Source of the DNA: Neocallimastix lanati (nom. inval.)
Lineage: Eukaryota > Neocallimastigomycota > Neocallimastigomycetes > Neocallimastigales > Neocallimastigaceae
DNA: 64,000 bases
Assembly (NCBI GenBank): GCA_016946835.1
Contig: JACVTC010000055.1
Location: 252,501-316,500 of the forward strand
Direction: 5' to 3'
Part shown: piece after piece, positions 13,046 through 24,200 of the stretch
How positions within the stretch are numbered: position 1 is the first letter of the stretch
Layout of the letters: each line of letters opens with the position of its first letter
The notes under the pieces: model-generated
Database searches by the model: none
The model's input: only the letters and a program-made list of their open reading frames with translations
What the model was told of the DNA's origin: nothing
Program-made: the position numbers and the translations under genes

Positions 13046-13065
<20 letters not shown>

Positions 13066-13440
13066 CAATAATGTTAGACTTTTATAGAAAAATAATTATA
13101 AATAACATGTAATAGACCTATTCTTAAATGAATAAGTCTTTCTTAATGAAAATAAAAAAAAATCAATATAACAAATAAATAAACATGTAATAAAATATAA
13201 ATATTATTTTTGATTTTTTTTTGAGTGTTATATTTAATGGATGGATGAAGAGTCTTAGTGACTCAATAATTTCATTAACTATGGCTATTATCAAATTTTC
13301 AATCTATTTAAATATTAAACATTCATTAAATATTAATGATTGCGGCTGTAAAAAAAAATTAAATGTTAAAAATAAAGAAATATTAGTAGTTACATTAAAA
13401 TGATTAAATCAAAAAAAAAAAAAAAAAAAAAAAAAAATTA
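13046..13440. other. No clear gene; one short open frame
   Basis: A plus-strand open frame of about 50 codons from an ATG at 13247 ends at 13403 just before an A run. It has no recognised domain and neutral composition, so I do not call it a gene. Confidence 0.4.
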
Positions 13441-13556
13441 AACAACTACAAGAAGTTCTTTCCCAATGATATGATATGGACAGTTTTTCCAAGGTCCTTA
13501 GAGGGTTGATTCTCCAATGATGTGGACTGTTTTTCCAGGTCCATGGAGGGTTGATA
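13441..13556. repeat. Dispersed repeat, copy B
   Basis: Related to the repeat at 5245-5338 and likewise directly after an A run preceded by AATC. It carries the CAATGATRTGGAC motif twice and a second GGTCC..GAGGGTTGAT segment, so it extends slightly further than copy A. Confidence 0.75.
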
Positions 13557-13809
13557 GAAAAGGGATAGCCTTATATCAGGTGTACTAATTGTAGCTTTCT
13601 GTGATTTTGATGATAAATTGATGATTATCCTTTTCTAAAATGGCTTCTAGTACGAAGAGAGAAAATATGGAATATTGAAAGACTGTAAAAAAAAAAGTGA
13701 ACCTGATGTTTTATATTGTTTTAAAAACTGGATATGCAGTTAACATTGAATTTGTATAATTGATAATATTTTGTAGTTTCTTCTTCATATTATCATTGAA
13801 ATGAATCTA

Positions 13810-13855
<46 letters not shown>

Positions 13856-14265
13856 AGCATTATTTTTTAATATGTATTTTTTTTATAGTTATTATTTAAA
13901 GTCATGTCGCTAATGTAAAATAGAAATGAAGGAGATTGATTTACTCAAAGCTTGGATTTAAGACCTTATTTGACGAATGGGAATCTTTTTTATGGTCTTT
14001 CACTACTAGTATTTTATTTACCTTTTTTTTTTTTTCATTTTTAGTTTTATATATGATTATACTACAGGAAATCTTTACATTAATTAAAATTTTATTAATC
14101 GAATAGTTAAATATTAATTCAAAAGATAAAAAAAAAAAAAAAAAGAAAGATGATTCATTATAAAAAAAATATATACAAACGTCTTATTATTATTGTTATT
14201 TTTTTTTTACTTAAATAAATATCAAATAGTGCAAAAAAAAAAAAAAAAACTTCATACTATTTAAA

Positions 14266-14297
<32 letters not shown>

Positions 14298-15012
14298 TTC
14301 TATATTTATATTCTTTTATATTATATATATATATATATTTTATATTTATATTTCATAGTTTTTAGTTTTTTTTTTTAGTTTATATTAGTTTTATTTTTAT
14401 TCATTTGTAATCTTTAGTTCATTATGGAAAAAGAAGATATTTCACCAGGGGGTTCTTGCTGCTATGGAACATCTAATGACAACCCAAGGTTGATTTTTAT
14501 TTCGTGGTATTCTCATATGAACCAATGCTAAAATGAAAAAATGAAGAAATTTATTCATTCTAGATGCAAAAAACAAACCAAAACAAAAAAAAAAAAAAAA
14601 AAAAAATTCAAGGATAATTTTTTTGTCAGTGAAAAGAATTACTAAATTCCAATGATAGTTTCTTCAGGATAAAAAGTATATACTCCATATTTCAACCTCC
14701 CAAAATTTTTAAAAAAGTATTTAAAAAAAAAAAAAAAAAAAAAAAACAATATCAGAAGTTAAAAATTTCATATTGTAGATATTCCAAATGGTTAATCATA
14801 AGGTACTCTTTTTTCAGCATTTTAAATAAAAAAAATTTTAATAGCTAATAACGCATCCAATACTACAGAATCAGCAAATCTCAGTACAACTAATTTACTA
14901 AATGTTATAACTGTCAATCATGAACTCAATTCTCAAAAACATATTTCACATTCTAACTTCAAAATAAAAAAAATTTTTTTTTTGTCTTAGTTGGAATACC
15001 ATTGGATGGAAT

Positions 15013-15061
<49 letters not shown>

Positions 15062-15457
15062 AGTATAATGAGTACTTTAACACGATTTTTTTTTTTTAAA
15101 TCATTATTCCGATATTTTTCAGGAAAACGGGTAATGGTGCCAACGATACTAGAAATCCATGTAAAAAGTAATCCTTCCCAACTACAAATATTTCCAGAAA
15201 AGAATTGATATTGATCCAAATACGCCAGGTTGAAGAGGTTTATATATATTTGGTTATATCATATTTCATGTCAAGCCCTACTTGAAAATAATTTCTATAC
15301 TCAATAATGAAAACAGGTTTAGAAAATAATTTAAAAAACAAAAAAAAAATTAATTGAAAATAATGGTATTATTAATAGAAATAACGATAATAAAAACATA
15401 AAACATAAAGGGTATAAGAATTACAAGAAATGATTTTTTTTTTTTTTTTTTTTTTTT
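13557..15457. other. No intact gene; decayed coding patches between homopolymers
   Basis: Less AT-rich patches occur at 13560-13720, 13900-14000, 14420-14530, 14840-14960 and 15100-15240. The stretch near 14845-14970 reads open for about 44 codons on the plus strand, and one at 14424-14530 for 35. None has a recognisable motif, and long A or T runs separate them. They look like worn mobile-element or gene fragments. Confidence 0.4.
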
Positions 15458-15620
15458 GAACAGAAAGGTGTAATAAAAAATTTGAGTAATTTTTTTTTTT
15501 TTTTTTTTTTTTGAACAAAAAGGTGAAAAAAAAAAGTTTTATTAATAAAAAATTTGAGTAATTTTTTTTTTTTTGAACAAAAAGGTGAAAAAAAAAGTTT
15601 TATTAATAAAAAATTTGAGT

Positions 15621-15663
<43 letters not shown>

Positions 15664-15709
15664 AACAAAAAGGTGAAAAAAAAAAGTTTTATTAATAAAA
15701 AATTTGAAT
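15458..15709. repeat. Tandem repeat with a GAACAAAAAGGTGAAAA unit
   Basis: Four copies of a unit that reads GAACAAAAAGGTG, an A run, GTTTTATTAATAAAAAATTTG, AGTAA and a T run of variable length (about 11 to 50). The first copy is the most diverged. Confidence 0.85.
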
Positions 15710-15965
15710 ATATATATATATATATATATTTTTTTTAAAAATTTTAAATTTAAGAATAAATATATTAAAAAAATTTAAAATCTTAATATAATTATATAAA
15801 AAAAACAGATTTGAATTAAACCTTAATAATTATGAAATTATAAACCAAAAACTTATTGAAAGCAACCAAAAAAAAAAAAAAAATCAGGTTAATACGAAGG
15901 ATGAAAAAAAAAAAAAAAAAAAAAAAAATAAAATTTTTGAAACTAATAAAAAAATATATGAAAAA

Positions 15966-15970
15966 TTATT
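15966..15970. repeat. Target-site duplication of copia element 1 (left)
   Basis: TTATT, repeated at 28128-28132 directly outside the other LTR. Confidence 0.85.
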
Positions 15971-16166
15971 TGTTAAGAAATTAGAGCACACTTAATGATA
16001 AATATATAATATTATTAGTCAATTAACTATTATTTTATATTATATTTTATTAAAATAAAAGACCTCAATTTCAAATATAAAATTACATTATTTCTTTTAT
16101 ATAATTATAAGTATGTATACACTATGTAATATCATAATGTACATAAAATAAGTGTGAACCTTAACA
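15971..16166 (-). repeat. 3' LTR of copia element 1
   Basis: 196 bp, starting TGTTAAG and ending CTTAACA on the plus strand. It matches the copy at 27932-28127 with one base different near 16132. On the element strand it follows a purine tract (TTCCCCC at 16167-16173 read on the plus strand), the likely polypurine primer. Confidence 0.95.
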
Positions 16167-16233
16167 TTCCCCCTACATTATGCATTACCAGTTTAACTAT
16201 TTTAATCTATTTTAATTTTATTTTATTTTATCT

Positions 16234-16274
<41 letters not shown>

Positions 16275-16279
16275 TTATT

Positions 16280-18112
16280 TTAATCTTTGAATATTTTATC
16301 AGTAAATATTTTCATATTAATTCCAGAAATACTTTTCGTTAAAGGATCAGCTAGCATCTTTTCTGTGTTGATATATTCTAATTGAATTTTATTTTCTAAT
16401 ATTTTCTCTTGAATAAATATATATCTTATATCAATATGTTTACACCTACCTTTTGAGTTAGTATCTTGAGCAATAGCAATACATGCTTTATTATCAACCA
16501 TTATTTTAATTTTAATTTCTTTATCGAATATCTCTTTAAATAAATTTTTAAACCATAAGCCTTGTTTAGCACATTCTGTTAAACTTACGAATTCTGCTTC
16601 TGCAGTTGATAAAGTAACAGTCTTTTGTAATTGAGTTTTCCATGATATAGGGCTATCACCTAATAAATAAATATATCCACTGGTTGATTTTCTTGTAGTC
16701 TCATCATTTGCGAAGTCTGAATCTGAATAACCAATAAATTCACTGTTTCTGCTATAATAAATTGATTTATTTTTTGTACAATTTAAATATTGTAATATAT
16801 ACATTAAAGATTTATAGTCCACTTCCGTAGGTTCTTCACAATGTCTGGAAGTCTGATTTACAGCAAATGATATATCAGGTCTTGATTTTACGGCAATATA
16901 GAGTAATGCTCCTAATAAGGATTTAAATTCTTGAACATTTACGGATGGGGATCCTTCTCTTTCCTTTTCAGAGATCTTTCTAGTAGGGGTTTTAATAAGT
17001 TTTGTTTTGTTCATATTATATCTATCAATAATTTTATCAATATAGTCTGTTTGATTTATTTTATAACCATTTTTGGTTTTGTATATGTTGATACCAATAA
17101 TTTTATTTGCAGATGATTCCTTTGATATTTTATATTTATATTTAAGTTTTTCAATAGTTTTGTTTATTTCATTATCATAACCTGTAATTAAAATATCGTC
17201 AACATACAAAGTCAATAAACTTATTAGTTTTTTATTTTTATTATATTTTCCAAATAAGCATTTATCTGTTTTATATTGAATATAACCAGTACTCTTTAGG
17301 AATTTTGATATTTCATTAAACCACATACGACCAGCCTGTTTTAATCCGTATAAGGCCTTTTTTAATAACCAATATTTATTTTTCTTTTTATAGTTATTAT
17401 CACCTTCTGGAATATTAGTGTATATTTCATGATCAAGTTTGGCGTTTAGGTAAGCTGCTTTAATATCCAGTTGTTTTAAATTCCAATTTAAGTTAGCGGC
17501 AATGGCTACTGTTAGTCGTAAACTGTCTGCTTGTACTGTTGGTGAATAAGTTTCTACGAAATCCTGACCTGGAATTTGTTGAAAACCTTTAGCTACAAGT
17601 CGTGCCTTTTTGATATTATTGTCTTTTGTAGTAAATACCCATTTAGTATCAATAATATTTGCATTAGTTGGAATTTTATCCACTATTTCCATTACTTTGT
17701 TATTGTACATATTGTTCAATTCGTCATTAATTGCGATTTTCCATTTTTCAGCTTCTTTTGTTCTAAGAGCTTGATTGAAGTTGGTTGGGTCTTTAGTTAA
17801 AATATTTAATATTTTATGTTCTTTATTTTTATTTTTATTTAATATTTTTATTTTCTTCTGACTGAGTGGTTCAATATCAGAATCACTATCATTATTTTCA
17901 TTATCATTTGTATTATTATCATCTGTTGATCTTTTCCTTTTGTTGAATTCTTTATTACTAACTTCAGTATATTTTTTGCTTATATTTGAATTAGTATTAT
18001 TATCAATATTATCATGTATAAGAGTATTATAATTATTTAAATTTCCGAAGTTTTCATCAACATTGTTCATGACATCATTTTCAATTTTTGAATTTTTAGA
18101 ATTATTTTTCAC
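16280..18112 (-). pseudogene. Copia element 1 reverse transcriptase and RNase H part
   Basis: A 610-residue open frame with an Asn-rich first 90 residues. The RVT_2-type reverse transcriptase spans about residues 120-370, with LDIKAAYLNA at 215-224 and the catalytic YVDD at 303-306. A copia RNase H (GYSDSDFAND, STAEAEF, MLADPLTKS) fills the C-terminal part. The first Met at 18112 is probably not a real start: the frame is open further upstream through a poly-Asn tract to about 18425, where it would join the integrase frame after a +1 change. The catalytic motifs are intact, but the element as a whole is disrupted. Confidence 0.9.
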
Positions 18113-18139
18113 ATCATTGTTATTATTATAATTGGAGTT

Positions 18140-18357
<218 letters not shown>

Positions 18358-18425
18358 GCTGTTGAGGGTTTGAAAGATTTTTTAATTGAATATTATCATT
18401 ATCGGAAGAAAAATTATTTTCCCCC

Positions 18426-19263
18426 TCAAATTAAAGAATCTTGAAAATCGATAATAGAATCAATATATTTATTGGTGAAGAAAGAAGTATTAATGGTACC
18501 AGGTACTTCTTCCATAAAGTATACATCTCTGGCAGTTACAATGGAGTTTGTTTCTAAGTCAAGAATCCGATAGCCAAGAGAATCATTAGCATATCCTACA
18601 AAAATGCCTGGTTTAGAATTATTTTCAAATTTGTTAGTTTTATGATTATTGTAAAAAAATGCCTTACAACCAAAAACTTTCAAGTGAGTAATATCAGCTG
18701 GTTTTTTAAAGAATAATTCATAAGGGATATTATTGTTGATAGATTGATGAGGATTTAAATTATATAAATGAGCAGCACAAAGAATGGCTAAATCCCAGAA
18801 TTTTAAAGGAAGCTTAGCAGAATTTAAAAGAGTTTTAGCACAATTATTTAAGGTTTGATTTAACCTTTCGGCTCTTCCATTTTGTTGAGGATTACCAGGT
18901 GTTGAGTGAATAAAATTAATACCTTCGGATTGGAGATAAGATATTAAATTTTTATTAATATATTCTGTGCCATTATCGGATTTTAAATTAATAATTTTGT
19001 AAGGTGTAGTATTTAAAATGTGTTTATAAAAGAAAATAAAAGTATTATAAACATCACTTTTATTTTTTAATAAAAATACCCAAACCTTATGAGAATAGTC
19101 ATCTAAAAATGTAACATAATAATTAAATCCAAGATAAGAATTCTCAAGTTTACCAATCACGTCAGTATGAACAAGTTCCATTGGTTTTTCCGCCTTTTTA
19201 AAAGAGGAATAGAAAGGTTTTTTCTTTAACTTACTAATTTTACATTGATGACAGTCTTTTTTA
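18426..19263 (-). pseudogene. Copia element 1 integrase, downstream part
   Basis: This frame continues the gag-protease frame at 26188-27789 once the gypsy element and one copy of TTATG are ignored. It holds the CxxC half of the integrase zinc finger and the catalytic core. Counting from the Met at 19181, the DDE residues are D7 (in LVHTDVIG), D69 (in LKSDNGTEY) and E105 (in NGRAERLN). It ends in TGA at 18426-18428. One base later a second frame runs on into the Asn tract and RT, so an extra T in ATTTGA is a simple explanation of the break. Confidence 0.9.
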
Positions 19264-19268
19264 TTATG
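19264..19268. repeat. Target-site duplication of the gypsy element (left)
   Basis: TTATG, repeated at 26183-26187 directly outside the right LTR. Confidence 0.95.
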
Positions 19269-19911
19269 TATAACAGAATTAATAATTACAATTATTTTAT
19301 TATTTTAATATTTAGTATTATTTTTCAATAAAGTTTTAAAACAAATAATTAAATTTAAAAAATATTATTTCTGGTATAGTTGTTAGTAACTAATACCATG
19401 AATCAAACTACTTAGGGTTCGATTCACATTTATTATTATTTTATAGTTTTATTCTAAAAAATATCTAGAAGATTCTTTATAGTTCAAGAAATTACTAGAA
19501 TTTCTTGATAATTCTTGTGTTTAATTAATTAAAATTTATTCTATTAAATTCTTAATTCTATTGTTTTCTATTTTTTCTAAATTTTTCGATTTTTAAGAAC
19601 TTTTTAGAAACTTTTATTTTTATTTTTTAATAACTTTAACTTTTGAAAAAAAATATAAATATGAGTAAAATTCTTATTAACAAATATTCTTTCCTTTGTG
19701 TTTTTTATTTTAATTTTGTTTAGTTAATAAAACTTAATTTTTTAATAAAACTTTTTTAATATTAATACTATATCAACCCTTGCGGCTTATAGTATTATAA
19801 TAAATATAATTAATAAAATAATTATAATAAAAGAAAAAAAAAAATAAATAAAAAATAAAATAATTTTTGTTTTTTTGAGTGTTATTATATTTATTATAAT
19901 ATTTTGTTATA
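19269..19911 (+). repeat. 5' LTR of the gypsy element
   Basis: 643 bp, the same length and apparently the same sequence as 25540-26182. It begins TATAACAG rather than the usual TG and ends TGTTATA. A TATA-like TATAAAT lies at 19654-19660, suitably placed for a start site about 40 bp downstream. Confidence 0.95.
19654..19660 (+). promoter_or_regulatory. TATA-like box in the gypsy LTR
   Basis: TATAAAT about 44 bp upstream of GTGTTTTTTAT (19698-19708), the stretch complementary to the region after the LTR. In this AT-rich DNA the match alone is weak; its spacing to the proposed transcript start is the argument. Confidence 0.35.
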
Positions 19912-19922
19912 ATAAAAAACAC
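19912..19922 (+). promoter_or_regulatory. Candidate self-primer binding site of the gypsy element
   Basis: ATAAAAAACAC directly after the 5' LTR is the exact reverse complement of GTGTTTTTTAT at 19698-19708 inside the LTR. There is no TGG here, as a tRNA 3'-end primer would require. Tf1 of fission yeast primes with the first 11 nt of its own transcript, and the geometry here is the same. Confidence 0.45.
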
Positions 19923-20464
19923 CCAAGATTTAGACGCCGTGCCTTGATATATCTACCCTTTTGTTTGGTTTGAAGCTTTCTTTTGGAATTAGTGTCTACT
20001 GCCTTTTTGTTTTCTTTTTGGACTTTATTTTTTGAATCTCTCGGATTTTCTGTTTCCTTTGTTTTTGGTTTCTGTTTGGCTACTTATCTTATTGGCTTCA
20101 GGTTTCCACTTTTGGTTAGATTCTTTCTGTTTGCCTTGGATTTCTTATTTTTGGTCTTGGTTTCTGTTTCCATTGGTTTCAGATTTCTTAGTTTTGGACT
20201 TGGTTTTTGTTTCCATTGGTTTCGGGTTTCTGATTCTTGGTTTCTACTTTTGGACAAAATCTCTTCTTCTCTTAGTCTCTGATATCTTCTTTGGGTTCAG
20301 CCTTGCTTCTTGAATCTACTTTTTTTTTTTCTTTAAAAAATAAAATTCTCGGTTTTTGGTATTAATAGCATACTCACAATAATACCAAAATCTATCTAGG
20401 CGAAAAAAAAAAAAAAAAAAAAAAAAAATTTTTGATATAAAAAAAAAAAAAAAAAAATTTTTGA

Positions 20465-20509
<45 letters not shown>

Positions 20510-20610
20510 CTTTAAGAAGTTCTACAGTTCTTGAGACTTTTTAAAGAATATTACAGGTAAATATAATATTTAAATATACTAGGAGCGATTAGAGCTCATA
20601 AACAGAGTTT

Positions 20611-20653
20611 CGGCGGTTAGTAACTAGTTTCAGTAGGTTAGAAACTATAGCCG
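20611..20653 (+). ncRNA. Predicted hairpin in the gypsy leader
   Basis: TAGTTTC (20625-20631) pairs with GAAACTA (20641-20647) around a 9-nt loop, and CGGC (20611-20614) with GCCG (20650-20653) outside it. Further complementary pairs lie downstream (ACCAACC near 20735 with GGTTGGT near 20813). A packaging or translation role is possible but unproved. Confidence 0.35.
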
Positions 20654-21073
20654 TTAATTATTCGAATATAAACGGGCTTCAAAACCCTAGGGCGTGAAGA
20701 GCGTGTGGATTAAACGAAAGCCACATCCTACCAACCAACTTCAACAGTTCGGTGGTTGCTCTATTCGAATAAGCTCTGGCGAATAAGGAACTATAGTCAC
20801 CGAAGGCTATAGGTTGGTCGTGAAGGTAAAGCGACTTTAAAATATATAGTTTATAATTTTTTATTTTGAGGTCTAGTATATACCTCTAGTTAGTAACTCT
20901 TGCCGGTTTTTTATTTTGTTGTAAGGCATAAAAGAGTGAAATTTAGTCTAGTTATTATATTTACCAAATTAAATTTAAAAAAAAAAAAAAAAATTTAAAT
21001 CAGCAATTAAACTAAACGCCTAGAAAAATAATAATTTATTATTCTTTATCATTACAATTTTCATTCGGGAGCA

Positions 21074-21115
<42 letters not shown>

Positions 21116-21200
21116 ATAATAATAATAATAATAGTGATAATATTAAATAAATCTTCCTATTGCAATTCTTAAACTTGTTTATAATTTAATAATTCTTTCA

Positions 21201-24200
21201 ATGTCTTCTTCATCAAACGATTTTCATTTTAATGGCGATTCAGCTAAGCTCAAGGGATTTTTAGCTTATGTTGGGTTAGCCATTGCTCTTCGTCCTGAAT
21301 ATTTCACCAATGATCCGTTAAAAGTAGCTTATACCATCACTTTGTTAAGAGATGAAGCTATGGATTGGGCTGCAGACTTGATGAATGAAAATAACCCAGT
21401 CCTTGACGATTTTAACGCTTTCATTGAACTTATGAAGGATAGATTCAGTGACGTAGATGCAGTTTTTAATTGTAATCAAGCTCTTATGCATATTAAGCAA
21501 AAAGCATATGGTAAAGTCACTGATTACAATAATGAATTCCGTAGGCTTTCGGAAAAAACGGACTGGAATGAATTTGCCTTAATGGATGTTTATATTGAAG
21601 GATTGCTACCAAGACTTCAAGAAAGAGTAATTAGTTTGTTCCCTCCTCCTGCCAAATTAAGTGAACTAATGCGAATTACCAATCGTATAGATCATCAAAT
21701 GACTCGATTCGCAACGATCAACAATTACAATTCTAGAAATAACAGTAATAATAATAATAATTCTCGTAATAATAGGAAGTATTATAGATTTAACTCTAGT
21801 AATAATAGAAACGCCAATTCTAATTCTTTTTTCAAATCAAATAATGATTCAAATTACTCTCATTTATCCCCTGAAGAAAGAGCAAGAAGAATTAAAGAAG
21901 GGCTTTGTCTATATTGTGGACAATCAGGCCATAAGTTAATAAATTGTCCAAAGCGAGCAAAAAAACCTGGTTCCTCCCATATGGCTAGATCTAATTCTTC
22001 TAAGAAATTTAATAAAGATTGTATTATTAAGTGTTCCTTTAACTACAAAAATAAATGGATTAAAGCTAAGGCTCTTATAGATTCCGGCTCCGACTTGAAT
22101 CTTATGGATAGTAATTTTGCTAAAATTAATAATTTTAAGCTTGTACATGATAATTTAGAAGCTGATAACATTACTGGTATTGGTGGTGGCAAAGACGTTG
22201 TTGGTAAAACTATACCAATATTATTTAAAGTTAGTAACCTTCAGGTCTTAACAGAATTTTTTGTTATTGATTTGAACGACAAATTTGAGTGCTTAATTGG
22301 TTCTAGATTTCTTAAAGAAAATAAATCATCAATTGATTTCAACAATAATATTTTAAGCTTTTGCAATAGTAATAACAATGCGTCAGATTCTTCCTTTGTT
22401 GAATCAGTACCTTCGACCTCGGTTAACTCTACTTCACTTTCTCTTACTTCGAATACTTCCGACTCTATCTCTTCGAAACCAGCCTATTCCAGTTCATGCA
22501 CCCCTAATAATTCTTTGTTTGATAATTCTTCTATTTCTCCTTCAGTGTTGAAGAATTCAATTGCCTCTTCCCCAAACATGGATACTCCAAATAAAACACT
22601 TCCCGCCATTTATCTAGAATTCTCTGATGTATTTAGTGAAGAAGAAGCTAAAATCTTACCTCCTCATTCTAGTTTTGATTGTGCTATTGACCTTAAACCT
22701 AATACTAAGTTATATTATAGTGCAATTTATCCCCTTACAATTCCCGAAGAAATAGCTTTAGAAAAAATTATTAAAGACTATTTAAAATACGGTTTTATTG
22801 TTAGGTCAAAATCAGAAGCTGGTCATCCAATTTTATTTGCTCCAAAAGATAATGGTGAGTTACGTATGTGTATTGATCTTAGGAAACTTAATGAAATCAC
22901 CATTAGAGATAGTTATCCTATGCCTTTAACAACTGTTATTTTTAATAAAGCTCCTGGTCATAAGTATTACTCAAAGCTTGATTTAAAATCTGCTTACTTC
23001 CAAATTCGTATCAGGCCTGGAGATGAATACAAAACAGCTTTTGTATGTAGCTTAGGACACTTTGAATTTAGAGTTATGCCTTTCGGTTTCAAGAATGCAC
23101 CTGCTTGTTTTCAAAGAATGATTGATACTGCATTAAGTGACTATTTAGGTAAATTTTGTTATGCCTATATTGATGATATTATCATTTTTTCTGATGATCT
23201 TTCTGAACATCATTTACACGTTAAAAAAGTACTATTACAACTTAGGAAATTTCATTTACATGTTAACCTTGAAAAATGTGAGTTTGATAAGTTCGAAGTT
23301 AAATTTTTAGGATATTATGTATCTTCAGATGGTCTTAAGATGGATATTAAGAAAGTCTCAGCTATTTTAGATTGGCCTGCTCCAACTACAGTTAAAGAAG
23401 TTCAATCGTTTCTTGGCCTAGCCAATTTCTACAGACGCTTTATAAAAAATTTTGCTAAAATTGCTTATCCTCTTAATAAACTTACAAGAAAAAATGTTCC
23501 TTTTGTTTGGTCAAAAGATGCTAATGACTCCTTTGAACTTCTTAAACGTTCTTTTACTTCTGCTCCCATCCTTATTCCTGCTGATCCTAATTCTCAATTT
23601 TTTGTTGAAACGGATGCAAGTAATTTTGCGCTTGGATGTATTTTATCCCAAGTTAGCTCTAAAGATAATAAGCTTCATCCAATTGCTTTCTATTCTAGAG
23701 CTTTTACCTCTGCTGAATGCAATTATCCAATTTATGATAAAGAGTTACTTGCTATTAAGACTGCTTTTGAAACTTGGAGGTACTATTTAGAAGGTGCTAA
23801 GAATACTATTAAAGTTCTTACTGATCATAGAAATCTACTCTACTTTAAGAAACCAGAACAGCTTTCACAACGTTTAATTAGATGGTCAATGTTCTTTACT
23901 CGATTTGACTTTCAAATTGAGTATCGTCCAGGTTCTCGCGGTGGTAAGCCTGATGCTTTATCTCGCCGTCCTGATTATGATAATCATGAACCTGCTAAAC
24001 CTTACCAAGTACTTAAACCGGAAAATTTTTGTTTTACTTCAAGTATCTCTATTGAATCAAATCTACAAGATGAAATTAAAAAGTGTTACTCCAAGGATCC
24101 TTTCTTTAATAATGTTAAGATATATTTTGAAAAGCCTTCTACTAATGAGAAACCCATTGCTTCGGTTGATCTCCTTTCGTTCTCCAATGGTATTCTTTTA

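Larger units (their letters stand above)
19912..21200 (+). other. Long 5' leader of the gypsy element
   Basis: 1289 bp between LTR and gag with no plausible gene. At 19980-20320 it is unusually rich in G and T with an internal imperfect repeat (CCATTGGTTTC near 20170 and 20211). A-run tracts follow at 20404-20507 and 21077-21111. At 20580-20840 it is the least AT-rich non-coding DNA of the element and can form hairpins. Confidence 0.7.

Noticed and set aside
19983-20313. Two overlapping ORFs of 93-99 codons in the gypsy leader
   Set aside because: Phe/Leu/Ser-rich translation of a G/T-rich repeat, in two frames at once; no motif and no place in the known element layout.
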